Shown piece by piece: positions 15,622 to 22,741 of a DNA stretch of 64,000 nt. Origin of the DNA: Mycolicibacterium peregrinum (GTDB lineage: Bacteria > Actinomycetota > Actinomycetes > Mycobacteriales > Mycobacteriaceae); NCBI RefSeq assembly GCF_002102345.1, contig NZ_LQPP01000078.1, positions 19,407-83,406 of the forward strand, written 5' to 3'. The first letter of the stretch is position 1; every line of letters begins with the position of its first letter. A program made the translations under genes and the position numbers. The notes beneath the pieces were generated by a model. That model was not told the DNA's origin and searched no databases. It saw nothing but the letters and a program-made list of their open reading frames with translations.

Positions 15622-15806
15622 CCACACCCCTCACCGATGCCGTTGTCCGCCACACCGCGGCCGCCGTTGCAGTCACCCACCGTCACCGCGCGGCCGCCAC
15701 GGCGGCCGGCACCTGGATCGAAACCCTCGGGGTCCGCGCCCAACGACACGCCGAGCGCCACCTGTGCCGCCGCCGGCGGCCCACCGACCAGATCCGCCAC
15801 TCATGA
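15618..15806 (+). CDS. Small basic hypothetical protein
   Basis: 62 residues, very rich in Arg, His and Ala. The ATG overlaps the previous stop and the stop overlaps the next ATG (ATGA at both ends), the main reason to accept it as real. No domain is recognised. Its basic nature would suit nucleic-acid binding, but it could also be a coupling peptide for the protease gene. Confidence 0.45.
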   Translation: MTTPLTDAVVRHTAAAVAVTHRHRAAATAAGTWIETLGVRAQRHAERHLCRRRRPTDQIRHS

Positions 15807-16474
15807 ACTCCGCACGTATCGCAGCCGCGATCACCACCACACTCGGCATCCTCATCGGCACCCCCACAGCACCGGCAGAAGCCGCCGTGCAACTCGTCGA
15901 GCCCGGCGACCGAATCGAAACTGCCAGCAGTGCATGCACGCTCGGCTGGGTCTACATCGGCGCCGACAAGCACACCTACGCCCTCACCGCCGGCCACTGT
16001 GCCACCTCCCCCAACCAAACCGTGCGCGATGTCGCCAGCGACGCCACAGGCCGGTTCATCAATACCAGCGTCGACCCTCCGGCTATTGGTGGAGCGGACT
16101 ACGGGCTCATCGACTTCGGGCTCAAACCGCTTCCGGCCCGCTTCATCAACGACCAGCCGGCCACCGCCGGCACCCGGCGCGACCTGCAACCCGACCAGAC
16201 CGTATGCCGCTACGGCATCGCGACCGGCACCCAGTGCGGAACCATCACCCGCGCGTTTGGCCATCACCAATACCTGACAATCGGCATGACACCCACCATC
16301 GGTGGTGACTCCGGCGGACCGGTATGGACCACAGCCACCGACGGATCCGTACGCGTCGTCGGCATCTGGCTCGGCGGGCGAACCACCTTCGCTGGCGGCA
16401 ACTACGGCCGCTTCGCCAGCCTGAGCGACGCACTCACCGCCATTGGCACACCACCGATCACCGCCAACAGCTGA
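15803..16474 (+). CDS. Secreted trypsin-like serine protease
   Basis: 223 residues. The first 28 residues form a Sec signal peptide (AAAITTTLGILIGTPTAP followed by AEA and a cleavage site). The S1 triad is visible: His in TAGHC near residue 65, Asp in GGADYGLIDF near 100, Ser in GGDSGGPV near 174. Cysteines at CTLGW and TAGHC and at CRYG and CGT would form two disulfides. It resembles the small chymotrypsin-like proteases of actinobacteria and should be active outside the cytosol. Its tight coupling to cytosolic small genes is odd. It may act on the cell surface of donor or recipient. Confidence 0.85.
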   Translation: MNSARIAAAITTTLGILIGTPTAPAEAAVQLVEPGDRIETASSACTLGWVYIGADKHTYALTAGHCATSPNQTVRDVASDATGRFINTSVDPPAIGGADYGLIDFGLKPLPARFINDQPATAGTRRDLQPDQTVCRYGIATGTQCGTITRAFGHHQYLTIGMTPTIGGDSGGPVWTTATDGSVRVVGIWLGGRTTFAGGNYGRFASLSDALTAIGTPPITANS

Positions 16475-16487
16475 CAGGACCACTCAC

Positions 16488-17129
16488 ATGCACCAGCTAA
16501 CCATCGAACTCGACGACACCACCAGCATCACCCCCTACAACGACTTCGAGACCGCTCACCAACAGCTGCTGTCCCACGTCATCGCAAAAGACCTCTATCT
16601 GCACGTCGATCACGATGACCGTGAAACCGGCACCACCTTCCAGCTTGTCCGCGTCACCGAACGCACCACCCGCCCCCGCATCGTCGGAACCGCACGCATC
16701 AAACCCGCACCGGCCACCCCCGTCGCCGACCCGTACTACTCCGCCCACGCAGCACTGTGCTGGATCGCCGACCGCGACACGATCTGGCTGCACGGATGCG
16801 ACACCGACTCCGGCGCGCGCTACCCGCTCGCCGTGCTCACCGCCGCGCGCGCCGAAGCGCGCCGGTGGGTCGCCGCGGGCACCATCTACGACGAAGCCGC
16901 AGAACTCGCCGGCGTCGACAACGACCAAGTGCCACGCCCCCACCACGCAACGCTGACCATCCTGCGCGATGAGATCGTCACCGACGCGGCCCTGCGGGCC
17001 GAACCGCTGCCTGCAGCCGGCCTCGCCGCCGAAGTTCAGCGTCTACTGCCCGCCAACACCACCCCGCATCAGACCGCTGCCCTCATCTGGTGGAGCGCAC
17101 TGCTGATGTGGGGAGCCACCGCCCGGTAA
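16488..17129 (+). CDS. Hypothetical protein
   Basis: 213 residues from ATG 16488, 13 nt after the protease stop. An N-terminal beta module (MHQLTIELDDTTSITPYNDF) resembles the start of the 14259 protein. The middle has ALCWIADRDTIWLHGCD, and the C-terminus is helical (LTILRDEIVTDAALRAE). No signal peptide. The family is not recognised. It ends the operon: a strong hairpin with a U-tract follows. Confidence 0.6.
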   Translation: MHQLTIELDDTTSITPYNDFETAHQQLLSHVIAKDLYLHVDHDDRETGTTFQLVRVTERTTRPRIVGTARIKPAPATPVADPYYSAHAALCWIADRDTIWLHGCDTDSGARYPLAVLTAARAEARRWVAAGTIYDEAAELAGVDNDQVPRPHHATLTILRDEIVTDAALRAEPLPAAGLAAEVQRLLPANTTPHQTAALIWWSALLMWGATAR

Positions 17130-17151
17130 ACCCCAGAACTTCCCCGCATCG

Positions 17152-17188
17152 ATGCCCGGTCAGCCCTTACTCCGCTGGCCGGGCCTTT
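17152..17188 (+). terminator. Rho-independent terminator
   Basis: GCCCGGTCAG (17152-17161) pairs with CTGGCCGGGC (17173-17182) with one G-U pair, followed by TTTTT. Confidence 0.8.
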
Positions 17189-17203
17189 TTGTCTTCCGGT
17201 GGG

Positions 17204-17342
17204 TTTGCGCCGGCGCACCCAGTGCGACCGGCGGACTGCCCACCTGGCGGCGGGCACCAAGTTCGGTAGCCCCTCACCACTTTTGCCTCTGAACCCCACG
17301 CCAACAGGCGCATCACACCCGACCCGAACGGAGAACACCATG
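17204..17342 (+). repeat. Shortened copy of the repeated leader (L4)
   Basis: Carries the same start and the same end (from CTGAACCCCACGCC to the ATG) as the two 359-bp copies at 17919 and 20265, with few differences. It lacks the central module of about 220 bp: CACTTTTGCCT is joined directly to CTGAACCCC. It forms the leader of the gene at 17340. Confidence 0.75.
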
Positions 17343-17627
17343 ACCACCGCGCATATCGACCCCTGGGCCACTGCCGACCACGATCCCAGCAGCATCACCG
17401 AAACCGGCCTGGCCACCAACACCACGGCGACTCTGGAAGAAGCCCGCAGCGACCTTCACAACGCCGTCGCCGCAGTCGACAACACCCACCGGCGCGTGCA
17501 GTACGCCCGCTCCGCACTCGACAACGCCGTCACCGTCCTCCTGGCCTATGACGCCACCCCTGACGAGCGCCGCCGCTCCGAGCACTACATCGCCGAAGCC
17601 GAAGGTCTCATCGCCAACACCCAGTAG
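17340..17627 (+). CDS. Small helical hypothetical protein
   Basis: 95 residues from ATG 17340, with GGAG eight bases upstream in the repeated leader. It forms an acidic helical hairpin (EEARSDLHNAVAAVDNTHRRV). It ends with TAG at 17625-17627, but the same frame continues for another 71 codons that look coding (17628-17843). The function is unknown. It shares its leader with the genes at 18275 and 20621, so the three are likely regulated alike. Confidence 0.6.
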   Translation: MTTAHIDPWATADHDPSSITETGLATNTTATLEEARSDLHNAVAAVDNTHRRVQYARSALDNAVTVLLAYDATPDERRRSEHYIAEAEGLIANTQ

Positions 17628-17843
17628 CCCCCCACCCCAGGTGCCCCGGGGACGTGCGATCACAACCGCGGACCCGGGCGCACCCACCACGCCTATCACC
17701 TGTGGACGGAATACGACAGCCCGCACATCGAAATGGCACGACTGGACTGGATTCTCGCCGACGACAGGAACGGCGCACGACGGTTCCCCGAGCTCGACGA
17801 AGCCCTGGTCGCGGTCGAGGAGACCCGCAACCCCGCCCGCTAA
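17628..17843 (+). pseudogene. In-frame coding-like extension after a TAG stop
   Basis: 71 codons directly following the TAG of the previous gene and in the same frame, ending with TAA. The text reads like protein (THHAYHLWTEYDSPHIEMAR, then LDWILADD and FPELDEALVAVEETR). No ATG or GTG with a ribosome binding site precedes it; the only ATG is about half-way in. It could be a C-terminal domain cut off by a nonsense mutation, a stop-readthrough extension, or a gene with a rare start. Confidence 0.4.
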
Positions 17844-17855
17844 CCAACTCCGACC

Positions 17856-17902
17856 GGCCCGGTCAACCTCTCCCCTTGGAGGTGGTTGGCCGGGCCTTTT
17901 TG
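17856..17902 (+). terminator. Rho-independent terminator
   Basis: GGCCCGGTCAACC pairs with GGTTGGCCGGGCC (one G-U pair), followed by TTTTT. It ends the unit that started at 17340, including the post-TAG extension, which supports that extension having been part of the gene. Confidence 0.85.
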
Positions 17903-17918
17903 TCTTCCGGTGGGTTTG

Positions 17919-18277
17919 CGCCGGCGCGCCCAGTGCGACCGGCGGACTGCCCACCTGGCGGCGGGCACCAGTTCGGTAGCCCCTCACCACTTTTGCCTGT
18001 CAGTGGGGTCTCAGTGTGACCGACGAGGACACCGTCACGGTCAAGGCGCATCCGGTGGGCTCGCCCGTCTTCGCTCCCGCCTCGCTGGCGCTCGGCTCCC
18101 GCTGCGCCGTGCGGCTCCGACGGCATTTGCGGACCTACCCAGCTCGCTACCGCTCGCGGCCCGCAAATCCGCCTCCAGCTGATCCACCGGCTCGCCCTTG
18201 ACCGCGCCACCTCCCCGGTCCCCCTGAACCCCACGCCAACAGGCGCATCACACCCGACCCGAACGGAGAACACCATG
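17919..18277 (+). repeat. 359-bp duplicated leader, copy 1 (L5)
   Basis: Identical to 20265-20623 as far as I can compare by eye, including the 61-codon open frame inside it. It contains the stem ATTTGCGG (18125-18132)/CCGCAAAT (18161-18168) around a GCTCGCTACCGCTCG loop and ends exactly at the ATG of the next gene. The internal open frame is treated as non-coding. Confidence 0.85.
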
Positions 18278-18568
18278 GATACCGACTTCGCCCTGGCCTA
18301 CAGCTTCATCGACGCCACCGATGGAAAACCCCGCCAACTCCGCTTCCGTCACAACCTGGTTGATCAAAGCCGCGGCCAGCTCATCGCTGTCGTCGCCGAC
18401 GGCCGCCGCCCCGACAACGGTGACTGCATACCGATCAGCCATGCGAACGTGAAGTTCGAGAAGGTGCAATGGGCGCTGACCGGATGGCAGATCTGGGCCC
18501 GACTCACCGACACGCAGATCAACCTCACCGTTATCCGTGAGCAACTCCGCATCCGCGGTTTGGCCTAA
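18275..18568 (+). CDS. Small beta-rich hypothetical protein
   Basis: 97 residues from ATG 18275 with GGAG upstream. Likely a compact beta fold (FALAYSFIDATDGKPRQLRF, then LIAVVADGRRPDNGDCIPIS, in separate strands). No recognised family. It stands alone between a duplicated leader and a strong terminator, so it is a single-gene unit. Confidence 0.6.
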   Translation: MDTDFALAYSFIDATDGKPRQLRFRHNLVDQSRGQLIAVVADGRRPDNGDCIPISHANVKFEKVQWALTGWQIWARLTDTQINLTVIREQLRIRGLA

Positions 18569-18583
18569 CCAGCCACCCGGGCC

Positions 18584-18632
18584 GGCCCAGCCGACACTCC
18601 TCGCCAGCAGGGGTCGGCGGGGCCCCTTTTTT
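18584..18632 (+). terminator. Rho-independent terminator
   Basis: GGCCCAGCCGAC pairs with GTCGGCGGGGCC (one mismatch), followed by CCTTTTTT. Confidence 0.8.
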
Positions 18633-19021
18633 CTTCCGGCCGGCGGCAGCGTGGGCGCCGGCGCACCACGTGCGACCGACGAATAGCCGCCTGCGGCTGC
18701 TTCAACAGCCCACGTGGCCGGCTGGGGTGCCTTCGCGACTTTTCGGTGCTCCCGGCCAACCCTGCGGGCCGGCCACTCACACCGAACCCGTGCCGTCAGC
18801 GGTCGCCGAGTGTACTTCGGAATCGACCTCAGTAAACCAGTCGGCCGCAATGGGTTTCGACGGCAGAGGACATTTGCCGCCCTATCAGCTCGCTGCCGCT
18901 CGCGGGCGACAAATCCGCCGAAACCCACCGCGTCCGCCAAGTTGACTCCGGTCGCTTCTCTCAGTGATTGCTCCCTAGCGCTGACCGGCGCAGCCAATCA
19001 CCAACCCGAACGGAGAAGGAC
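18633..19021 (+). ncRNA. Diverged structured leader (L7)
   Basis: 389 bp without a gene. It shares landmarks with L5 (GCCGGCGCACCACGTGCGACC, spanning about 18657-18677) and has a comparable central stem ATTTGCCGCC/GGCGACAAAT around GCTCGCTGCCGCTCG at about 18878-18918. The arm sequence differs from L5 while pairing is largely kept, which favours an RNA structure. It ends in CCCGAACGGAGAAGGAC before the ATG. Confidence 0.4.
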
Positions 19022-19456
19022 ATGGAACACCAATTCGAACTTGCCTTCGAGCTTCTCGACATCGCCGCCGAGCAACTCGTCAACGACGAGTACGACCCGA
19101 CCGAGCTGACCAACACCACCTACTACGGGCTCTACACGATCATCAACCGCCACCGCAACAGCCGCACCGGCGGGCACGTCCTCACCGTCCTGGCCTACGA
19201 CCACGACGAGCTCCAAGCTGCCGTGGAGGCCACCACCAACCACGACCACGACCAACCGCACACCCGGATCGTGAAAGTCCGAGCAGGTGACCAGATGCTC
19301 CACGCTACCCAGCAGTGGACATTCCGGGCCCACCCAAACCACACGCTCACCGCGCAGGTGGGCGGCGAGCAGCTCTGGACCGTCCAGGCCGGAGAGATCA
19401 CCACCGAGCACGACGACCTCGACGCGGCAGTCAGCCAGCTCCTGGCCGCCGCCTAA
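19022..19456 (+). CDS. Hypothetical protein
   Basis: 144 residues from ATG 19022 (GGAGAAGG upstream). Acidic. A helical start (LAFELLDIAAEQLVNDEYD) is followed by a beta region (YYGLYTIINRHRNSRTGGH, VLTVLAYD) and a C-terminal part with TAQVGGEQLWTVQAGEITTE. The same size class and layout as the other small genes of this block. No family is recognised. A perfect hairpin follows. Confidence 0.6.
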   Translation: MEHQFELAFELLDIAAEQLVNDEYDPTELTNTTYYGLYTIINRHRNSRTGGHVLTVLAYDHDELQAAVEATTNHDHDQPHTRIVKVRAGDQMLHATQQWTFRAHPNHTLTAQVGGEQLWTVQAGEITTEHDDLDAAVSQLLAAA

Positions 19457-19467
19457 CACCCCCGAGC

Positions 19468-19494
19468 GGGGCCGGCCTCACCCTGGCCGGCCCC
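19468..19494 (+). terminator. Perfect 10-bp hairpin
   Basis: GGGGCCGGCC-TCACCCT-GGCCGGCCCC between two closely spaced genes, without a U-tract; it may attenuate rather than end transcription. Confidence 0.55.
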
Positions 19495-19525
19495 ACCCAC
19501 CCCTACCCCGAATGGAGAACACCCC

Positions 19526-20029
19526 ATGAAGATCACCGACGCCCGATACGGCCAGCTCGTCCGGCCAGCAGAACCCGCCGACATGCTCAATCTCTGCCCC
19601 ACTTACCACGTCCAGATCCCCGCCGGCGTCATCGCTGACATCGACCCTCACACAGGCACCATCACGGTCAAGTGGATCGACTACCACGGTGTGCAGGAAC
19701 AGACCTGCGAACTGCCCTCGGAGTACTTCCACCCCGCCACGTTCTACACCGTCGCCATGCCCGCCCAGCCGCACCCGTGGATCGAAATGCGCGACGTCTC
19801 ACGCTATATCGACCACGTCCGCGACTACCCGACGTGCCTTCGCTTCCATACCGTCGAAGATGCCAACGAAGCCCTGCACGCGATCGCTGAAGCCTCCGAC
19901 GCGTTCAACCCCATCATCGAGTCAGACCCGGCCAGCGCCGTCTACGGCGCCCTGGCGCTACGAACCGAATGGCCCTCGCACACCCGCACCCATCGGCTCC
20001 AGTATCTCCGCGCCACATCGACTCGCTGA
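19526..20029 (+). CDS. Hypothetical protein
   Basis: 167 residues from ATG 19526 (GGAGAACACCCC upstream). The N-terminal 75 residues look like an SH3-type beta barrel (KITDARYGQLVRP, TYHVQIPAGVIADIDPHTG, TITVKWIDYHG). The C-terminal half is helical (RYIDHVRDYPTCLRFHTVED). The family is not recognised. It lies 69 nt after the previous gene and is followed by a strong terminator. Confidence 0.6.
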   Translation: MKITDARYGQLVRPAEPADMLNLCPTYHVQIPAGVIADIDPHTGTITVKWIDYHGVQEQTCELPSEYFHPATFYTVAMPAQPHPWIEMRDVSRYIDHVRDYPTCLRFHTVEDANEALHAIAEASDAFNPIIESDPASAVYGALALRTEWPSHTRTHRLQYLRATSTR

Positions 20030-20039
20030 GCCCACATGC

Positions 20040-20088
20040 CCCGGGCGACCACCTCATCGCGGGGTGGTTCGCCCGGGTTTCCTTTTTG
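20040..20088 (+). terminator. Rho-independent terminator
   Basis: CCCGGGCGACCACC pairs with GGTGGTTCGCCCGGG (one bulged T), followed by TTTCCTTTTTG. Confidence 0.8.
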
Positions 20089-20264
20089 TTCCGGCCGCGC
20101 AGGTGTTCACCAGCGCCCGTATGTGTCATTGCTGCCCGCATCGACATGCGTGACGGTCGCTGGTACCTCACCGCTCTGCACATCGGCTGATCCTCAGCCC
20201 CACGATGCCAGTCCGACCGGAAACCCAGCGAACTGGTCGCGCTCCTCGGTCCCAGTCGTCTGGA

Positions 20265-20623
20265 CGCCGGCGCGCCCAGTGCGACCGGCGGACTGCCCAC
20301 CTGGCGGCGGGCACCAGTTCGGTAGCCCCTCACCACTTTTGCCTGTCAGTGGGGTCTCAGTGTGACCGACGAGGACACCGTCACGGTCAAGGCGCATCCG
20401 GTGGGCTCGCCCGTCTTCGCTCCCGCCTCGCTGGCGCTCGGCTCCCGCTGCGCCGTGCGGCTCCGACGGCATTTGCGGACCTACCCAGCTCGCTACCGCT
20501 CGCGGCCCGCAAATCCGCCTCCAGCTGATCCACCGGCTCGCCCTTGACCGCGCCACCTCCCCGGTCCCCCTGAACCCCACGCCAACAGGCGCATCACACC
20601 CGACCCGAACGGAGAACACCATG
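20265..20623 (+). repeat. 359-bp duplicated leader, copy 2 (L6)
   Basis: Same sequence as 17919-18277, offset 2346 bp, again ending exactly at the ATG of the next gene. The preceding 170 bp (20089-20264) are unique and hold no supported gene. Confidence 0.85.
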
Positions 20624-21178
20624 TCGCACACCTACCGGCTCGCCGCCCAACTGCAAGCGATCGCCATCGACAACGTCGACCGACACGTGTTCGGCACGCA
20701 TCGTCTTCCCAGCGCCCAGCACGGCCTCACCACCACCGCCCGCCACCGCCAGCGCAACGGCCAACACGCCGTCCTGGTGGTCGCCCGCGACGACGCCACC
20801 CACATTCTGGCCGCCGCCGTCGCCACCACACCGATCCACGGTGGCATCATCGACTCTCACATCGCCCAGTTCCGCAGCGCCGCACTGGTCTGGAAACGGA
20901 CCATCACGCCACCTGCTCACTGGTGGCAGCGCAGCGCGGCCGCAGCCGACCCAACCGGGGCCGCACCGCGCAACCGGATCGGGTTCACCGCCACCGGTTC
21001 CGCCGAATACTTCCTCAACCACGACTGGCTCCCCGGCCGTGACCCCCGCAACACCCACTGGTCGCTGAGCTCCTGGTCGCCCGCGACCGGTCTGCACTTG
21101 CTCATCGCCGCAGCCGACATCGACGCCGCCACCCGGCACGTCATCACTCTGGAAACCCGCGCGGCAAGTGTCGCTTGA
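20621..21178 (+). CDS. Hypothetical protein
   Basis: 185 residues from ATG 20621 with the GGAG of the repeated leader. An alpha/beta protein with a possible beta-sheet core (HAVLVVARDDATHILAAAVA), a Trp-rich central part (PPAHWWQR) and NTHWSLSSWSPATGLHLLI near the end. No recognised family. It ends with a perfect 14-bp hairpin. It shares the leader with the 18275 gene but no protein similarity to it is evident. Confidence 0.6.
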   Translation: MSHTYRLAAQLQAIAIDNVDRHVFGTHRLPSAQHGLTTTARHRQRNGQHAVLVVARDDATHILAAAVATTPIHGGIIDSHIAQFRSAALVWKRTITPPAHWWQRSAAAADPTGAAPRNRIGFTATGSAEYFLNHDWLPGRDPRNTHWSLSSWSPATGLHLLIAAADIDAATRHVITLETRAASVA

Positions 21179-21192
21179 TCTTTCACCGCACC

Positions 21193-21233
21193 GTCCCGGA
21201 CCCGGCCGCCCTCCACGCCGCCGGGTCCGGGAC
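21193..21233 (+). terminator. Perfect 14-bp hairpin
   Basis: GTCCCGGACCCGGC at 21193-21206 pairs exactly with 21220-21233. It lies between convergent genes and could serve both strands. Confidence 0.65.
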
Positions 21234-21374
21234 CATTCCGATACACACGGTGCGCCTGCGAGCGTGCTCGCTGCACTTCACCGCTCATCAGCGCTCTTGT
21301 CGGCGGCAGGCTCTGCGCCACGGCGCAGCCGGCCTTCGGCCTGCCCGCCGCCCCGCGGCGCGCTGCCCGCTCTC

Positions 21375-21911
21375 TCACCACAGTGTCGGTTCGGGCGACC
21401 CCAACAATGCCGCAGCGACCGCTTCAGCATCCCAACCGTCCCTAACGGCATCGCGCAGCGCTACCGCGCGCGCCCGCCGCTCAGCCACGCCGCGATCGCC
21501 ACGCCGGACCACCGTCCGTCCGCCACCGCGGCCGGACCGGCCCATCATCTCCATATTGTCGCGCTGACTGCCCGCCACCAGGTGCAGCAGCCCGACCTCG
21601 CCGGGCCTGCTCACCCGCACGCACACCGGGTTGTCACAGCCATGCAGCGCGCGTTCCCATGGTTCCAACGGGATTCCCGGCCGCGCCGCGGCCAACGCGT
21701 ACCGATTGCCTCGCAACATGATCCGATCACCGCCATCACGACGCACCCAAAACCTCGGGTAACCATCACCACCGATAGCGGCCCGCCAAATGGCACAGTC
21801 TTCGGGGCCCGGTCCGCGCACAATGTCGGATTCAAACCGCCGCAACTCGTCGACATGAACCACAGGATTAACCACTAGGCGTAGTGGTTGCGAAAACCCC
21901 ACGGCAGTCAC
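21375..21911 (-). CDS. HNH-endonuclease-like protein
   Basis: 178 residues from GTG 21911 (AGGAGA close upstream). The central part has the layout of small phage/plasmid HNH nucleases: CAIWRAAIGGDGYPRFWV, then GNRYALAAARPGIPL, HGCDNPVCVRVSRP, HLVAGSQRDNMEMM. The His usually found in the first metal/catalytic strand seems replaced by Asn/Arg (RGNRYALA), so activity is uncertain. A role in nicking, homing or recombination is possible. It is on the opposite strand to its neighbours and lies just upstream of the relaxase region. Confidence 0.6.
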   Translation of the reverse strand: MTAVGFSQPLRLVVNPVVHVDELRRFESDIVRGPGPEDCAIWRAAIGGDGYPRFWVRRDGGDRIMLRGNRYALAAARPGIPLEPWERALHGCDNPVCVRVSRPGEVGLLHLVAGSQRDNMEMMGRSGRGGGRTVVRRGDRGVAERRARAVALRDAVRDGWDAEAVAAALLGSPEPTLW

Positions 21912-22044
21912 GCTCTCCTGTCACCCTAATCCGACGCACGTCTTGGGCGAGCCTCGCACTCAGCGCGAGGCTCGCCCAATCCGCCGTCGCCGTCGCCGCT
22001 CATTGTGCCCAGCGCCACCGACATGTCGGAACGACATCTCATCG

Positions 22045-22500
22045 TCAGCTGGCCACTCGAATCGCATTTTCGGGCGATTCCGGTTCGGCTCTCCGCTCGG
22101 GCAGCTCGCCGGTAGCCGCGCTGCCCGACGGTGCCTCAACGGAGGTGGCCGGCGCTTCCGCTTCCGACGCCCCCGCTCTGATCAGCTCTCGTACGGCCTT
22201 TTCACTGATCCCCGCCAGACGCGCGATCTCGCGGACGCTTTCGCCACGGTCCTGCATCGCTTTCAACGCGACCCCGCACTCGCGCCGCTGTCGCTCGCGC
22301 CGCTGCGCGGCCCGAGCGGCCAGCTCAGCCGTGCGTTCGCGCAACCACTCGGCCACCTCATCCACTCGCTGCTTTGCGGTGAAGTACTTCGCAAGGTCTT
22401 CCACGTTCGCCTTCTGCCGGCGTACCTGTTCCTCCTGGGCTGCTGCTGCCGCTTCACGTGCCGCTTTACGTGCTGCTTTCGAAACTCCGCTGTTCGCCAT
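22045..22500 (-). CDS. Coiled-coil protein with helix-turn-helix
   Basis: 151 residues from ATG 22500; an ATG four codons earlier (22512) is also possible. Residues about 1-75 form a highly charged Ala/Glu/Arg helix that can coil (AARKAAREAAAAAQEEQVRR). Residues about 85-110 hold a clear HTH (RGESVREIARLAGISEKAVREL, split by one turn). The tail is Glu/Pro-rich. It reads away from the relaxase gene, and the shared upstream region holds two GCATAACG motifs. It may be an oriT accessory or regulator protein, like small HTH proteins beside other MobF relaxases; this is inferred from position. Confidence 0.6.
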   Translation of the reverse strand: MANSGVSKAARKAAREAAAAAQEEQVRRQKANVEDLAKYFTAKQRVDEVAEWLRERTAELAARAAQRRERQRRECGVALKAMQDRGESVREIARLAGISEKAVRELIRAGASEAEAPATSVEAPSGSAATGELPERRAEPESPENAIRVAS

Positions 22501-22526
22501 ACAGCCCACCATCCCCCGTCCCTATC

Positions 22527-22534
22527 CGTTATGC
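22527..22534 (-). promoter_or_regulatory. GCATAACG upstream motif
   Basis: GCATAACG on the coding strand of the HTH gene, about 27 nt upstream of its ATG, preceded by TTTGGGTGCG as in the copies at 2128 and 57479. Confidence 0.4.
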
Positions 22535-22691
22535 CGCACCCAAACTCAATTCACCTCGGCCCCACTTCAACCCTCCACCGCACCGTGCCAGTCCCTCGGT
22601 CCACTCACCACGCCGCCCCCCTCACCACTTTCAACCCCACAACCGCACATCACACCTCTTGCATTCAGGTCACGAAACGGTAACGGATGCT

Positions 22692-22699
22692 GCATAACG
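22692..22699 (+). promoter_or_regulatory. GCATAACG upstream motif
   Basis: GCATAACG followed by CC on the coding strand of the relaxase gene, about 43 nt upstream of its ATG. Confidence 0.4.
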
Positions 22700-22741
22700 C
22701 CCACGCCCCCCTTTGGGTCGAAACCAGGTGATGACGCAGTG

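Larger units (their letters stand above)
22501..22741. other. Divergent region between HTH gene and relaxase; oriT candidate
   Basis: 241 bp with strong strand bias: from about 22515 to 22665 the plus strand is very poor in G and rich in C. It contains GCATAACG motifs facing both ways (22527-22534 minus, 22692-22699 plus). The transfer origin of MobF systems usually lies next to the relaxase gene, which makes this the best candidate in the window. No nic consensus could be assigned. Confidence 0.4.

Noticed and set aside
18016..18201. 61-codon frame present identically in both copies of the duplicated leader (again at 20362-20547)
   Set aside because: Identity reflects the DNA duplication; the frame crosses the predicted hairpin, has no coding bias, and is missing from the diverged leader L7.
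21884..22741. Open frame extending the relaxase 286 codons upstream
   Set aside because: It overlaps the HNH and HTH genes on the other strand, and the canonical MobF start lies at 22742.
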